Part shown: piece after piece, positions 21,425 to 33,692 of the stretch
Layout of the letters: each line of letters begins with the position of its first letter
Numbering within the stretch: position 1 is the first letter of the stretch
NCBI GenBank assembly: GCA_037176705.1
Contig: CM073899.1
Location: 6,944,001-7,008,000, forward strand
Source of the DNA: Molossus alvarezi
Taxonomy: Eukaryota > Chordata > Mammalia > Chiroptera > Molossidae
Direction: 5' to 3'
DNA: 64,000 nt
Made by a program: the position numbers and the translations under genes
The notes under the pieces: model-generated
What the model was told of the DNA's origin: nothing
Database searches by the model: none
Seen by the model: the letters and a program-made list of their open reading frames with translations, nothing else

Positions 21425-21558
21425 ATAGTCATACCACAGAGATATTGTGGTTTCAGTTTCCATTCACTGCAATAAAGTAAGTCCATGTGAAATTATGTTT
21501 ATACTACTATAGTCTATTAAGTGTGTACTCACATTATGTCTAAAAAATGCATATACCT
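21425..21558 (-). mobile_element. Tigger1 DNA transposon, 3' terminal fragment
   Basis: On the plus strand this reads as the reverse of the Tigger1 3' end: cataccacagagatattgtg, ccattcactgcaataaagta, gaaattatgtttatactact, tagtctattaagtgtg, cattatgtctaaaaaatgca. Tigger1 resumes at 27268 after a 5.7-kb L1 block, so this is one arm of a split element. Confidence 0.85.
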
Positions 21559-22188
21559 TGATGACAGAGGGAAGGTGTGGCAGCTCAGATCCTACCCCCT
21601 GGGAGCACAGGGACTCAGCCCCACACAGAGATCCCCAAATGGTAGCAACAGAGAAGGGATAGAGAGCCCAGGCAGCATTGGGCAGTGGGAATCAGAGGTG
21701 ACTTGGCCCACCAGAATGATTCAGACAGCACTATCCCAAGCTTAAACAACTGCTTGGTTATAACATTAGCCTAGGAAGCGCACCTTGATTGTGGTGGGCA
21801 GGAGAGACCACAAAGCACAATGGTGAGCCTGAGGAGAGTTCTGAGCAGTGAACCCCTATCTTTCTCTGCTTGTGACCAGGGGAACCAGCAACCCAGAAAG
21901 ATCTGATGCATTAAAAAGAGAAGAAGTGACTGCTTGCTCTTCCTACAAGCTACAGGCACCACCCCTAATGCAAATCTGTTTAAATCATCTTGACTGGACC
22001 TGATACTCTACAGAGTCCAGTGCCATGGGGGAAGGGAAAGCAGCCCCTGCCTCTGAGCTAGCGAAGCCTTGCCCACAGGATTACCTGAGATCCTGCCCAG
22101 CAGCACTTCAGCCAGGAGACGCATGGCCAGGCGGGGACATTGATTCACGTTGGCCTACCAGAGAACTGCCCAGGAGGACAAGGACTCA
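21559..22188 (+). mobile_element. Probable L1 5' UTR of the inserted element
   Basis: GC-richer sequence with no clear open frame, bounded on the left by the Tigger1 break and on the right by L1 endonuclease sequence starting at about 22189. By position it should be the 5' part of the L1 inserted in Tigger1, with the ORF1 region deleted. I could not match it to the other two L1 5' regions in the window, so an unrelated older repeat is possible. Confidence 0.45.
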
Positions 22189-25100
22189 CCACATAATATT
22201 AAAAGGATTGTTCATACAAGAGGATATAACCCTAGTAAACATAGGTACACCCAATATAGGAGCACAAAAACATATTTTAAAACTTCTGGAGGACTTCAGG
22301 GGAAAGATCAATGTAATACAATCATAGCAGGGGACTTTAACACCCCACTGACATCATTGGATAGATCTTCTAGACAAAAAATTAACTAGGAAACAGAAAC
22401 CCTCAATGATGCACTATATAGATGGATTTAACTGGTATTTACAGAACATTTTCCCCCAGGCTCATACGACATTCTCAAAGATAGACCACATGTTAGGACA
22501 CAAACTAAGTCTCTTTAAGTCCAAGAAGATAGAAATCATATCAAAGATTTTCTCAAATGACAATGGCATAAAAGTAAAAATCAATTACAAAAAAAACACT
22601 CTAAAACAGTCAAACACATGAAAGCTAAATAGCATGTTATTAAATTATGAATGGGCCCTGGCCAGTTTGATTCAGTGGTTAGAGCATTGGGCCTTGGACC
22701 AGAAAGTCCTGGGTTTGATTCCTGCAAATGCACATACCTCTGTTGCAGTTCATTCCCGGCCCTGGTTGGGGTCGTGTGGGTGGCAACCAACTGATGTGTC
22801 TCTCTCACAACAATGTTTCTCTCTCTCTCTTCCTTCCTTTCTCCCTCCCACTCTATCTGAAGATAAATGCACAAATGTCCTCAGGTGAGAATAAAAAATA
22901 AATAAATTATAAATGGGTTACTGATGAAATCAAGAAAGAAATAAAAACTTTCTGGAAAGTAGTTAAATGAATACACAATAATATAAAATCAATGGGACAC
23001 AGCGAAAGCAGCCCTGAGAGGGAAGTTCATAGCAACACAGGCCTACCTCAAGAAACAAACAAAAAAATTTCTATTAAACTATCTAAACCAATAACTTAAA
23101 GATTTAGAAAGAAAACAAAGAGTAAAACCCAGAGTTACAAGAAGGAAGAAAATAATAAAAATCAGAGCCGAAATAAATAACATAGAGAATAAAAAAATAA
23201 TACAAAAGATCAATGAAACCAAGAGCTGGTTCTTTGAAAAGATAAACAAGATTGATCAACTTTTAGCCTGACTCACCAAGAAACAAAGAGAGAGGACCCA
23301 AATTAATAAAATCAGAAATGAAAGAAGTGAAGCAACAAGAGACACCACAGAAATACAGAGGATTGTAAGAAAACACTACAAACATATGCCAACAAATTCA
23401 ACAACAAAGGGAAAAGGACAAATTCTTAGAATCATATACTATTCCAAATCTCAACTGGGAAGAGTCAGAAAACCTAAACAGACCATTGACAATTAAGGAA
23501 ATAGAAGAAGTAATAAATAAAATCCCAGCAAACCAAAGCCCTCATCTGGACGGCTACACAGGGGAGTTTTACCAAACATTCAAAGAATTATCACTTATTC
23601 TCCTCAAAATATTAACAAAAAATTCAAGTGAAGGAAGACTTCCAAGCTCTTTTTATGAGTTTAGCATAATCTTAATCCCCAAAACAGATAAAGACACTAC
23701 AAAGAAAGAAAATTACAGGCCAATATCCCTGATGAACACAGATGCAAAAATAGTCACCAAATCTTAGCAAAACGAATCCAGAAATATATTTTTAAAATTA
23801 TACAACACGACCAAGTGGAATTTATCCCAGGGATACAAGGCTGGTACAATATTTGTAAATAAATAAATGTGATACACCACATAAACAAAAAGAAAGAAAA
23901 AAATCATGTGATCATATCAATAGATGCCGAAAAAGCATCTGACAAAATCCAACAATTGTTTTTGATAAAAACTCTCAGAAAAGTGGGAATAGAAGGATCC
24001 GATCTCAACATAATAAAGGCCATTTTTGACAAACCAATAGCCAACATCATACTCAATGAACAAAAACTAAAAGCATTTCTTTAAGAACAAGAACAAAACA
24101 GGGATGTCTTTCACCACTATATTTAACATAGTACTGGAAGTCTTAGTAACAGCAATCAGAAAAGAAACAAAAATAAAAGGGATCCAAATTGGAAAGAAAG
24201 AAATAAAACTGTCTTTATTTGCATAGTACATGATATATTGTAGATAGAAAACCCTAATGACTCCATAAAAAATCTACTATTATTAATAAATGAATTTGCA
24301 AAATTAACAGGATACAAAACCACCATCCATAAATCATTGTCATTTTTATGCATAAATAATGAACACACAGAAAGAGAAACTAAAAAAAAAAAATCCCATT
24401 TATCATTGCAACAAAAAAATTAAGATACCTAGGAATAAACTTAGCCAAAAAAGTTAAGGATCTGTTCACAGAAAACTACAGGATATTATAAAAAAATACA
24501 TAGAGGAAGATATAAAAAGGTGGAAACATATACCTTGTTCATGGATTGGAAGAATTAACATCATTAAAATGTCCATACTACCCAAAGAAATCTATAGATT
24601 CAATGCAATCCCCATCAAAATACCAATGACATATTTCACAGAAATAGAACAAATACTCCAAAAGTTTATATAAAACCATAAAGACCCCAAATAGCCACAG
24701 CAATCTAAAAAGAAGAACAAAGTAGGAGGGATCACAATACCAGATATCAGGTTATACTACAAAGCCACTCTAATCAAAAGAGCCTGGTACTGGCACAGGC
24801 ACAAGAACAGGTATACAGAACAATGGAACAGAACAGAGAACCTGGGAAATTGACCCAAGACAATATGCTCAACTAATATTTGACAAAGTTGGCAAGAGCA
24901 TGCAATGGAGTAATGACAGCTTCTTTAATAAATGGTGTTGGGAAAATTGGACAGCTACATGCAAGAAAATGAAACCAGATTATCAACTTACACTGTACAT
25001 AAGAATAAATTGAAAATGGATAAAAGACTTAAATGTGACCCATGAATCCATAAAAATCCTAGAAGAAAATGTAGGCAACTAAATTTTAGACATTATATAC

Positions 25101-26202
25101 AGCAGAATTTTCACTGATACATCACCTAAGGCAACAGAAACAAAGGAAAAAATGAACACATGGGACTACATCAAACTCAAGAGCTTCTGCACAGCAAAAG
25201 AAACCAGCATCAAAATGGAAAGGCAACCCACTGTGTGGGAGAGCATAATTGTCAATGATATATCAGATAAGGGGTTAATTTTCAAAATATATAGAGTACT
25301 CATACAACTCAACAAAAGGAAGACAAAGAACACAATTAAAAATGGGCAGAGGAGCTAAATAGACACCTCTCCAAACAGGACTTACAAAGGGCCAAGAGAC
25401 ATATGAAGAAATGCTAAACATCACTAATCATCAGAGAGATGCAAATTAAAATAACAATGAGGTATCACCTCACACCTGTCAGAATGGCCGCCATCAACAA
25501 ATCATCAAACAACAAGTGTTGGTGAGGGTGTGGAGAAAAGGGGATTCTAGTATACTGCTGTTGGGAATGCAGACTGGTGCAGCCACTATGGAAAACAATA
25601 TGGTGTTATCTCAAAAAATTAGTAATTGAATTGCCATTTGATCCAGTAGTCCCACTTTTAGGAATATGTCCTAACAAGCCTGAAACACCAATCAGAAAGA
25701 ACATATGTTCCCCCATGTTCATAGCAGCACAATTTACAATAGCTAAGATCTGGAAACAGCCCAAGTGTCCATCAGTAGACGAATGGATAAAAAAGCAGTG
25801 GTACATACACACAATGGAGTACTATGCGGCTGTAAGAAAGAAAGATCTCTTATCCTTTGAGATGACATGGAGGGATCTGGAGAGTATTATACTAAGAAAA
25901 ACAAACCAAGCAGAAAAAGACAAATACCACATGATCTCACTTACATACGGAATATAATGAACATGACAGTCTGAAAATAGGGTAGTCCCAGAGACATGGA
26001 AGTAGGGTACAGACTGACAACCCTCAGAAGAAGGGGTGGTGGGGGGACGTAAGAGATAAAACACAGAACTTATATGCATGTATGCATAACCAATGGACAT
26101 GGACAATAAAGTCAGGGACGGGGTGGGGAGGATAGTGAGGAGGGTGTCAATGGGGAAAAAAAGGAGAAACATCTGTAACAAAAATAAAATACTAAAAAAA
26201 AA
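22189..26202 (+). pseudogene. L1 ORF2 (endonuclease-RT) pseudogene plus 3' UTR, VES-interrupted
   Basis: ORF2 of L1 encodes an endonuclease/reverse transcriptase. From the left: endonuclease pieces (gcaggggactttaac encodes the GDFN motif at about 22327-22341), the VES at 22656-22903, then RT pieces. One open piece (23486-23767) reads [20 protein letters not shown] and [10 protein letters not shown]; another (23869-24084) contains [13 protein letters not shown], the motif A region. The catalytic FADD motif at about 24215 is FA-stop-Y because of a tag codon. C-terminal pieces follow (25152-25358, 25577-25957 with MEYYAAVRKKD). The 3' UTR ends near 26200 with cggggtggggaggatag and an A-rich tail. 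Stops and frameshifts make it inactive. Confidence 0.88.
22656..22903 (+). repeat. VES SINE with 14-bp TSD, inside L1 ORF2
   Basis: Head ccctggccagtttgattcag, long-subtype body (ccggccctggttggggtcgt), CT tract, 3' signature gtcctcaggtgagaat. TSD aaattatgaatggg (22642-22655) / aaattataaatggg (22904-22917). Confidence 0.93.
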
Positions 26203-27267
26203 ACTAAAAAGCTTCTGCACAGCAAAAGAAACAAGTATCAAAATGAAAAGGGGACCCACTATATGAGAGAGTATAATTTCCATGAATACATCAGATAAGG
26301 GGTTAATTTCTAAAATATGTAGAGTGCTCATACAACTCAACAAAAGGAAGACAAAGAATCAAATTAAAAAATGAGCAGAGGATCTAAATAGAAACCTCTC
26401 CAAACAGGACATACAAATGGTCAAGAGACATATGAAAAATGCTCAGCATCACTAATCATTTCAGGGATGCAAATTAAAATGACTATGAGGTATCACCTCA
26501 CATCTGCCAGAAAGGCTGCCATCAACAAATCATCAAACAAGTGTTGGTGAGGGTGTGGAAAAGGGGACTCTAGTACACTGCTAGTGGGAATGCAGACTGG
26601 TGCAGCCACTATGGAAAACAATATGGTGTTTCCTCAAAAAATTGAAAATTGAACTTCCATTTGACCTAGTGATCCCAATTCTAGGAATATACCCTAAGAA
26701 GCCTGAAACACCAATCGGGAAGAATATATGCACCCCTATGTTCATAGCAGCATTATTTTCAATTGGTAAGATCTGGAAGCAGCCTGAGTGTCCATCAATA
26801 GATGAGTGGATAAAAAAGTTGTGGTACATATACACAATGGAACACTATGCAGATGTAAGAAAGAAAGATATCATATCCTTCGAGATGACTTGGAGGGACC
26901 TGGAGAGTATTATCCTAAGTGAAACAAGTGAGTCAGAGAAAGATAAGTATCACATGATCTCACTTAGTTGAGGAATACAATGAACAAAATAATGTGATGA
27001 ACCAAACAGATCCAGAGACATGGAAGTAGGGGACAGAGTAACAAACCTCAGAGAAAAGGAGGGTGTGGGGGCTGGAAGAGATAAACCATGCATATAAGCA
27101 TGGTTTATATGCATATGCATATAAGCATGAAGCAACTGACACTGACAACAGTGCATTGAAACTGGGGGCAGTGGGGGAGGGTGGTGAGTGGGGAAGAGGG
27201 TGTTAGTGGGTGAAAAAAAGAAGGACATCTGTAATACTTTCAACAGTAAAGATAAATTAAAAAATTA
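26203..27267 (+). mobile_element. Second L1 3' end inserted in the tail of the first
   Basis: Begins aaaagcttctgcacagcaaa, the same ORF2 position as about 25180 in the previous copy, and repeats the L1 order to a 3' UTR and A-tail near 27260. The C-terminal ORF2 piece 26600-26971 is open for 123 codons (PECPSIDEWIKKLWYIYTME), similar to but distinct from 25577-25957. The copy starts right after the first copy's A-rich tail. It is 5'-truncated. Its 3' UTR carries a short direct repeat (gcatataagcatg at about 27090-27130). Confidence 0.85.
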
Positions 27268-27307
27268 AAAAATGTACACACATCAATTAAGAAATTACTT
27301 TAATGCT
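27268..27307 (-). mobile_element. Tigger1 fragment between L1 block and LTR
   Basis: aatgtacacacatcaattaa followed by gaaattactttaatgc matches the reverse of the Tigger1 sequence just after the transposase ORF. Its first part also resembles the left Tigger1 break (aaaatgcatataccttgatg at about 21546), consistent with a diverged L1 TSD. Confidence 0.7.
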
Positions 27308-27941
27308 GTGGATGAAAAGGGGCCACGTGCTAACCTGACAAGCTCAGGGAGGTCTGCATGGCAGCCTTGCACCTCAGAGACCTGAAGTAACCACAGAGGA
27401 TGGTCTGAGATTAAAACTTTTTAACTAAAAGCAGTTTATGGCAGGTAGTCATGTCCTACGCTGGCATCTTCCCTGAAAACAGGTCAATCTGTACTTTAAC
27501 TGAGCCTGTCTAGTGTCTTTTTGCATCTACGATAACATATCTTTGGAATGTCAAAGTAATTTTCCTGTTTCCGGACCCCTCAAAGCACAGGCACCAATTT
27601 TCAGAAACCACAAATTTTCTCACTGTTACTGAGTTAATTGCTGACTGTTAACTATTCTATACCCATTATGTAAAAGATGTATATATCATTCTACTTTTCA
27701 TCCAATCCCAGAGGTTTCCCTGCTTGCTTCCTCCCACCTCCCTAATCTCTCACCAATAGAATTCAGGCAACTCACTTATGTTTTTTCTTTTGATTGTAAT
27801 GTTTAAAATAAAATGCAAAACTGACATTCTCTGGGACATTATCTCAATCCACTGAGGTTTTGCTTCCTGACAACTGTTGACAGTTTGGCTCAAATAAACT
27901 CACAAAACTTTTCTATAAGTTTGAATGTTTCTTCCATTGGT
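27308..27941 (+). mobile_element. Solo LTR (ERV1-like), inserted in Tigger1
   Basis: The insert begins tgtggatgaaaaggggccac. Near its right side it has a TATA-like ataaaatgc (about 27808), then gacattctctgggacattat and tttggctcaaataaactcac, with AATAAA as the polyadenylation signal. The layout (U3-like, TATA, AATAAA, short U5) fits a solo LTR, and no internal retroviral sequence is present. About 80 bp of Tigger1 seems lost at the insertion site, and no clean TSD is visible. Confidence 0.65.
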
Positions 27942-29980
27942 GACTGATGAGGGTCGTAGTTACTAAAGGTTGGGCTGGTGTGGCAAATTCTTAATATAAC
28001 AGTAAAGTGGTCTGGTCTTCCTTTCACAGAAGACTCTTGCTAGTATGAAATGTTGTTTGATAGCATTTTCCTCACAGTAAAACCTCTTTCAAAATTGGGG
28101 TCAATGTTCTCAAACCCCACTGCTACTTCACACACTAAGTTTATGTAGTATTCTAATTCCTTTGCTGTTATTTCAATAAAATTCACAGCATCTTCACAAG
28201 AGTAGATTCTATTTCCAGAAATCACTTTTTTGATCATTCAAAGGAAGTACGTCCTCATGCATAGAAGTTTTATCGTGAGATTGCAGTAATTCAGTCACAT
28301 CCTCAGTCTCCACTTTGAATTCTATTTCTCTTGCTATTTCCACCATGTCTGCAGTTACTTCTCCACTGAAGTCTTGACCCCTCAAAGTCATCCGTGTGAG
28401 TAGGAATCAACTTCTTCAAAATTCCTGTTAATGTTGACAGTTTAATATATTCCCATGAATCATGAACGGTGAATCCTTTCCGAAATGTTTTCAACTTACA
28501 TTGTCCTGATCCATCAGAGTAATAATGATCTATGACAGCTACAGCCTTATGAATGTATTTCTAAAGTAATAAGACCTGAAAGTCAAATGTACTCCTGAAA
28601 CACGAGCTGCACAATGGTGGTTGTGTTAGCAGCCGTGAGGACATTAATCTCATCGTACATCTCTATCAGAGCTCTTCAGTGACCAGGCACATTGTCAATG
28701 AGCAGTGATATTTTGAAAGACATCTTACTTTCTATGCAGTAGGTCTCAACAGAGGGCTTAAAATATTCAGTAAACAATGTTATAAACAGATGTTCTGTCA
28801 CCCGGGCTTTGTTGTTCTGTTTATAGAGCACAGGCAGAGTAGATTTAGCATGATTCATGAGGGCCTTAGGATTTTTGGAATGTGAATAAGCATGGACTTC
28901 AACCTATAGACAGAGCTGCATTAGCTTCTAAGGAGAGAGTCAGTCTGTCATTTGAATCACTGGAGCCAGACACTGACTTTTCTTCTCTATTTGAAATTCT
29001 TAGATGGCATCTTCTTCCAACATAAGGTTGTTTTACCTCCACGGACAGTCTGTTGTTCAGTAGCACCATCTTCATTAACTGTCTTAGATCAACCTCCAGG
29101 TAACTGGCTGCTGCTTCCGCCTTAGTACTCCCTGCTCCACCTGCATGCTCATTTTATGGGCGTGGCTTCTCTCCTTAAATCTCATTGGTCAGCCTCTACG
29201 AGCTGAGACTTACTTTCTAGTGGATTCCTCCTGTCTTAGTTATAGGAGAGAAGACAACTGGAGCCTCCCTCTGAATTAGACTTGGGCTTAGAAATGTAGT
29301 GGCTGCTTTATCTTCTCTTCATCTCTTCATGCCACTGACACATTTTTCATCTAAGCAGTAAGGCTGTTCCACATTCTGGTCATTGGTGTGGTCACTGGAC
29401 GAGCATTTTTAATTTCCTTCAAGAGCTTTTCCTTTGCACTCACAGCCTGGCTAACTGGCATGGGAGGCCCAGCTTTCAACCTACCTTCGCTGGCAAAATG
29501 CCTTCCCCACGAAGCTTAAGAGTTTCTAGCTTTTGATTTAAAGGAAAAGATGTGTGACTGTTCTTTTCATTTGAACACTTACAGGCTATTGTAGGGTTAT
29601 TCATTTGCATATTTTCAATATTTTGTGTCTCAGGGACTGGGGACGCTTGACAGCCAATTGGGTAGAACAGCAAGAATAATATTCATCAATTCAGTTTACC
29701 ATCTTATGTGGACAAGGTTTGGGGTGCTCCCAAACAATTATAATAGTAACTTCAAAGATCACTGATCACAAATCGCCATAATAAATATAATAATAAATAA
29801 GTTTGAAATATTGTGAGAATTACCCAAAGGTGACACAGAGGCAGGAAGCAAGCAGTACCCCTGGAGAACAGGGCCAGTAGACTTATCCCACAGAGTCACT
29901 ACAAACCTTCCACTTGTCAAAAATCCAGTACCTTTAAGGCTCAGTATAGTGAAGCACATTCAAGTGAGTATGTCTATATA
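27942..29980 (-). mobile_element. Tigger1 DNA transposon, main part
   Basis: Pogo-like Tigger1 in reverse orientation. The high-coordinate end has the 5' terminal sequence (reverse of tagtgaagcacattcaagtg...tatgtct) next to ta. The 5' UTR follows (29730-29950: aacaattataatagtaactt, atcactgatcacaaatcgcc, gtttgaaatattgtgagaat). The low-coordinate side ends at the LTR. Together with 27268-27307 and 21425-21558 it represents one old copy. Confidence 0.9.
28030..29640 (-). pseudogene. Tigger1 transposase pseudogene
   Basis: Tigger1 encodes a pogo-type DDE transposase. Surviving minus-strand pieces in order: a helix-turn-helix-side remnant near 29476-29610 (LNQKLETLKL); a catalytic-region piece at 28676-28858 ([20 protein letters not shown] ending [11 protein letters not shown], which keeps the second catalytic Asp in the DNxPGH motif); then 28209-28391 (TEDVTELLQSHDKTSMHED) and 28040-28237 (EYYINLVCEVAVGFENIDPN). 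Stops and frameshifts separate them. There is no sign of domestication. Confidence 0.88.
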
Positions 29981-30069
29981 ATGCCACAGTGATCATCAGT
30001 GTGGTTTTGTTGAAAGAGCAGACACATGAATGAAAATGAGAAAATGATTTCTTGATTCTTGATTGCTAC

Positions 30070-31395
30070 TTCAGACAGAAAAAAGTAATTAATATAATAT
30101 GGAATGTAAAAGTCCATGCCCTAATGCTGCTGGGAAAATGTAGGGAGATATCTTTGTGACCTTCAGTTAGGCCATTATTTTTCATGAAAGATACAGACAG
30201 GAATAAGCATATACAATAAAAATGACAAAAAATAATGGAAAATTAAATTTTATCAACATTTCAAACTGCATGCCTAAGAAAACTTTGGCATACACAGATG
30301 GAGTAAAAATGTAACACATGTACCTGACAAAGGCTTATATACACATTCTATTTTTCAAACTCCTGCAGTATAATAATATAGAGACATAACAAGAGAAAAA
30401 TGGGCCAAGGACTTGAGCAGATACATTACAAAATAAGATATGCAAATGGACAATAAAATAAGAGAAATGCAAATTAAAATGCAAATAATAAGATACCACT
30501 ACACACTCAATATAATGGCAAAAAAAAAAATATATATTTAACCATCAAATATTTGAATAATGTAGAGCACCAAAGCTCTCACACACTGCCAGAGTGGAAG
30601 AGAGAGGTCTGTAAAAATATGCTCATTTTGGATGTTTGGTAGCTGAACAAGTAAATTCTATTTCCATTCTGTGACTCAGCAGGCCCACTTCCATATTGTT
30701 GTAACCAGGACAAGAATGCTCATAGCAGTTCAGTCTATGATAGCAAGAGACTGGAAGCAGCCCTGTTGCCTATGAACAGCAGACTTAATTATCAAACTAT
30801 ACTATATTCATATAATGAAATATTGCACAGCAATATAAATAAACAAATTACTGAAATATATAACAAGTGATTCTATATAATGGAATAAACCAGACATAAA
30901 AGAGTAAATACAGTTAATTCCACTTTATACAGTTTTAAAGAAAACAAATACAATATATGAGGATAAGATGTAAAATCAACGGTTGTTTCTGGCAATGTCA
31001 TTTATTGGGAAGAGGCAAAGAAGAACCATTCTGTGATTTAAAGGACCCAGAGACATAGAAGAAGGGTTCAGACTGACAAACCTCAGAGGTGGGGGTTGGG
31101 AGAGGGAAGAGATGAAACAAAGAACTTATGCATGTAAGCATAACCAATGGTCACAGACAACAATGCTGTGGGGGAGGAAGAGGGGAATAGGAGGAGGGTG
31201 TCAATAGGAGGAAAAGTTGAAACATCTGTAACCAAAATAAATTAATTTTAAAAATTCTTTAAAAAGAAATAAAAATAAAAAGTAAAGGATATGGAGTAAG
31301 CAAATGTGTATTTGTTAGAACTGTTCCAACTATTCATCTAAGTAAACATCTTTGCATGTTATGCTATGCAAATTATGCCTGAGTTAAAAATATCT
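30070..31395 (+). mobile_element. Old L1M ORF2 C-terminus and 3' UTR, split by a young L1 tail
   Basis: L1 order is visible: gggagatatctttgtgacct, acctgacaaaggcttatata, aaaaatgggccaaggacttg, gagaaatgcaaattaaaatg, cacactgccagagtggaag, agactggaagcagccctgtt, then 3' UTR. It resumes beyond the inserted tail at 31285 (agaactgttccaactattca, tatgctatgcaaattatgcc) to its own end near 31395. No open frame survives. Confidence 0.75.
31040..31280 (+). mobile_element. 5'-truncated young L1 (3' UTR only) inside the L1M
   Basis: aaggacccagagacatagaa, gggttcagactgacaaacct, cttatgcatgtaagcataac, aggagggtgtcaataggagg and aaacatctgtaaccaaaata match the 3' UTR of the bat L1 at 25.96-26.2 kb. Only the final 240 bp were copied. 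Confidence 0.82.
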
Positions 31396-31467
31396 TCTTG
31401 ATAGCTTTAGCAAAACATTAGAAAATATACAGTTAATTTTATAATATGCAAATGCTACAAACATTTT

Positions 31468-31714
31468 GTTGTTGTTAATCCTCACCCGAGGATATTTTTC
31501 CATTGATTTTTTTGGATAGAGTGGAAGGGAGGGAGGGAGAAGGAGAGAGAAACATCGATGGGACACATGGATTGGTGGCCTCCCACACTACCCCAACCGG
31601 GGCCAGGGATCGAACCTGCAACTCAGGTACATGCTCTTGACTGGAAATTCAACCTGCGACACTTTGGTCCTCAGGCCAATACTCTTAACTGCTGAGCAAA
31701 ACTGGCCAGGGTGA
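31468..31714 (-). repeat. VES SINE with 12-bp TSD
   Basis: On the minus strand: head ccctggccagttttgctcag, body and 3' signature atcctcgggtgaggattaac. TSD tacaaacatttt (31456-31467) / tacagacatttt (31715-31726). Confidence 0.92.
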
Positions 31715-31726
31715 TACAGACATTTT

Positions 31727-33068
31727 TAAGTTGCTCTTACAAAAATTAATACATTTCCCTATAGACTGGTGCTTCTTTCAATCTCTGTATTTCCATCCAG
31801 ACAGCTTAAATGTAAATGCTTTTTAGTGAGTCCAGTAGCCAAGTAAGTGTCTATCATTCCCTAGTTAGAGAAAATATATTCAACCATCATTAATAATAAT
31901 ACTTATTAAAGATACACAATGCATGCATTTGACATGATATTTTTAAAATAATGCTTCTCCACTTAAAGATAGGAAAATATAAATGAAATGACTACATTCT
32001 GAAATAAAAATAGCATTCTTCCTTTTTGCATAAGGATTAATAGAATACTTTGTGACATAAAATGTTTGTATTCAGGCAGAATTCGAAATTTTAGAAAGAA
32101 ATGACTCATTAACGTACGGCAACCATACGCATGAAGTAAACGAGATGATGCGGGCACTGTACGGTTCTCACAAATGCTTACATGCGCAATCTTCGTTCAG
32201 CGGGAGTTTGAGGAAAGCAGGTGCTCTTTTTAAAAAAGACACTGTTAGGGTCACTTCTTCTCCCGCATTCCTAAGAACTTGGACCTAAAATTAAAAAGCA
32301 TAAAATAATATTATCAGTGTGTTCACAATAGGTTTGTGATTGCAAAAATCTTGAAATGATGTGTGGTCTCCTCCACCCTTTGTTTTTCCCTGGTGGTCAG
32401 AAATATTTTATGAAAGACAGAAGGAATAAGTTATCTAACATTGCAGAAATACAGTCATTAATGCTTTTCCTTTTTCTACCATTCTGGGGTCCCCTGTTCA
32501 CTACAATGTCATCATCCTCCATTCACATCTACTGAGGTTTTCTTGAGCATATGGTCTATATTAGGCAAATACGAAGGATCATGAGATTCACAGAAAAATG
32601 CAAGACTTAAACCACTATACTTATTAATTTAAAAATATTTATTAAGTATATATTATGCAACATTTTGAGATACACAAATAAATGACCCCATGGATTCTGT
32701 CCAGAGTGTTAATTTTATATAAATAAAGTTACTCCATTCACTCAAACTCTGCAAAAAATAGTTATTAGTTTCTGATTATACTATTGCACATTTTATTTTC
32801 CTTTTTCTGAAAACATAAAATAATAATGAACAGTATTATTATCAATAACTGTCAACATTTTCCAAATCATGAAATTAATATGTCTCAATCTACCAGTTAA
32901 AATAATGGCAATTCATTAAAATTTTTTTCTAAGAAAGGTGTAAGAAATATTAAAAGAAATACAAAAATAATTTATTTAAAGCAAACATACCTGGAAAAGA
33001 TATAGTATTAAAATTAAAAATTAAAAATCTCTTATATAAGAGATGTGTTACCGGAGAATTGTGTAGAT
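31727..33068. other. Unassigned DNA
   Basis: Mostly AT-rich. A stretch at about 32105-32280 holds more CpG than its neighbours (cgtacggcaaccatacgcat, gcgcaatcttcgttcagcgg) and has no repeat match that I recognise. No coding frame of note. Confidence 0.4.
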
Positions 33069-33692
33069 TGCCTTTTTCCATTGCTAGTGGTTCTTACAAT
33101 ATCTTCAGAAAGAGAATTTTCTTGGATTTGCACAGGAGAATGAGTGATCTTTACTTGTGTGGAGTTATATCCCTTGGTCCCTACAGTTCCAGTTCCCTTA
33201 AACCAGTATTGGAAGGTGTGCAGCTGGGCTTCAGCAGAGCTAGAAGCAAAGCCAGTGTCCAGAGTTCCCATTCCATGGTGGAGTTAAGTCTGGTGTAACA
33301 TCAGGCTAATCAGAGTCCATCAGTCCATTGTGTGTGGGGGCCACATGGCTATGAGCCATGTGGGCAACCGCAGGCGAATGAAAATCCTGCCAGCCAGGAG
33401 TCGGGAGTCAGGTGTGAGCAGAAGGAGAGCAAGAACTCCTTTTGTTTAGGAGTTAAGGATCTCACATGTCCTCCCTTTGCAGTGGCCACGCCTATTCTGG
33501 CCAATGACTTGCTCTCAGTGATTGACAGGCAAGCACTTTCCATGTCACCCAGACTTAATGGACATGTGTCCAGTCCCTTTCCCCACTGATCTGTGGGGAA
33601 CAGACTTGGAAAATGTTAAACGGCAGCTTCCTGGCACAAACATCATGCTGTTTCCTAGTCTCCCCTTAGTTCCTTCCCAGTCCATTATATCA
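33069..33692 (-). mobile_element. LTR-like repeat, copy 1 (probable solo ERV LTR)
   Basis: On the minus strand it runs from tgatataatggactgggaag to aatggaaaaaggca, i.e. TG...CA. The whole length aligns by eye with the plus-strand copy at 46089-46738, sharing tgtgccaggaag, gtttaacatt, agtccattgtgtgtggg, gctggcagg and acttgtgtg. There is no coding or internal viral sequence. TSDs are not preserved. The LTR identity is inferred from the ends and copy structure; another interspersed repeat type is possible. Confidence 0.6.

Noticed and set aside
25822..26343. 173-codon open frame on the minus strand
   Set aside because: It is antisense to L1 ORF2/3' UTR and crosses the junction between two L1 copies.
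28030..29640. Domesticated Tigger-derived gene
   Set aside because: The transposase frame is broken by stops and frameshifts and split by insertions.
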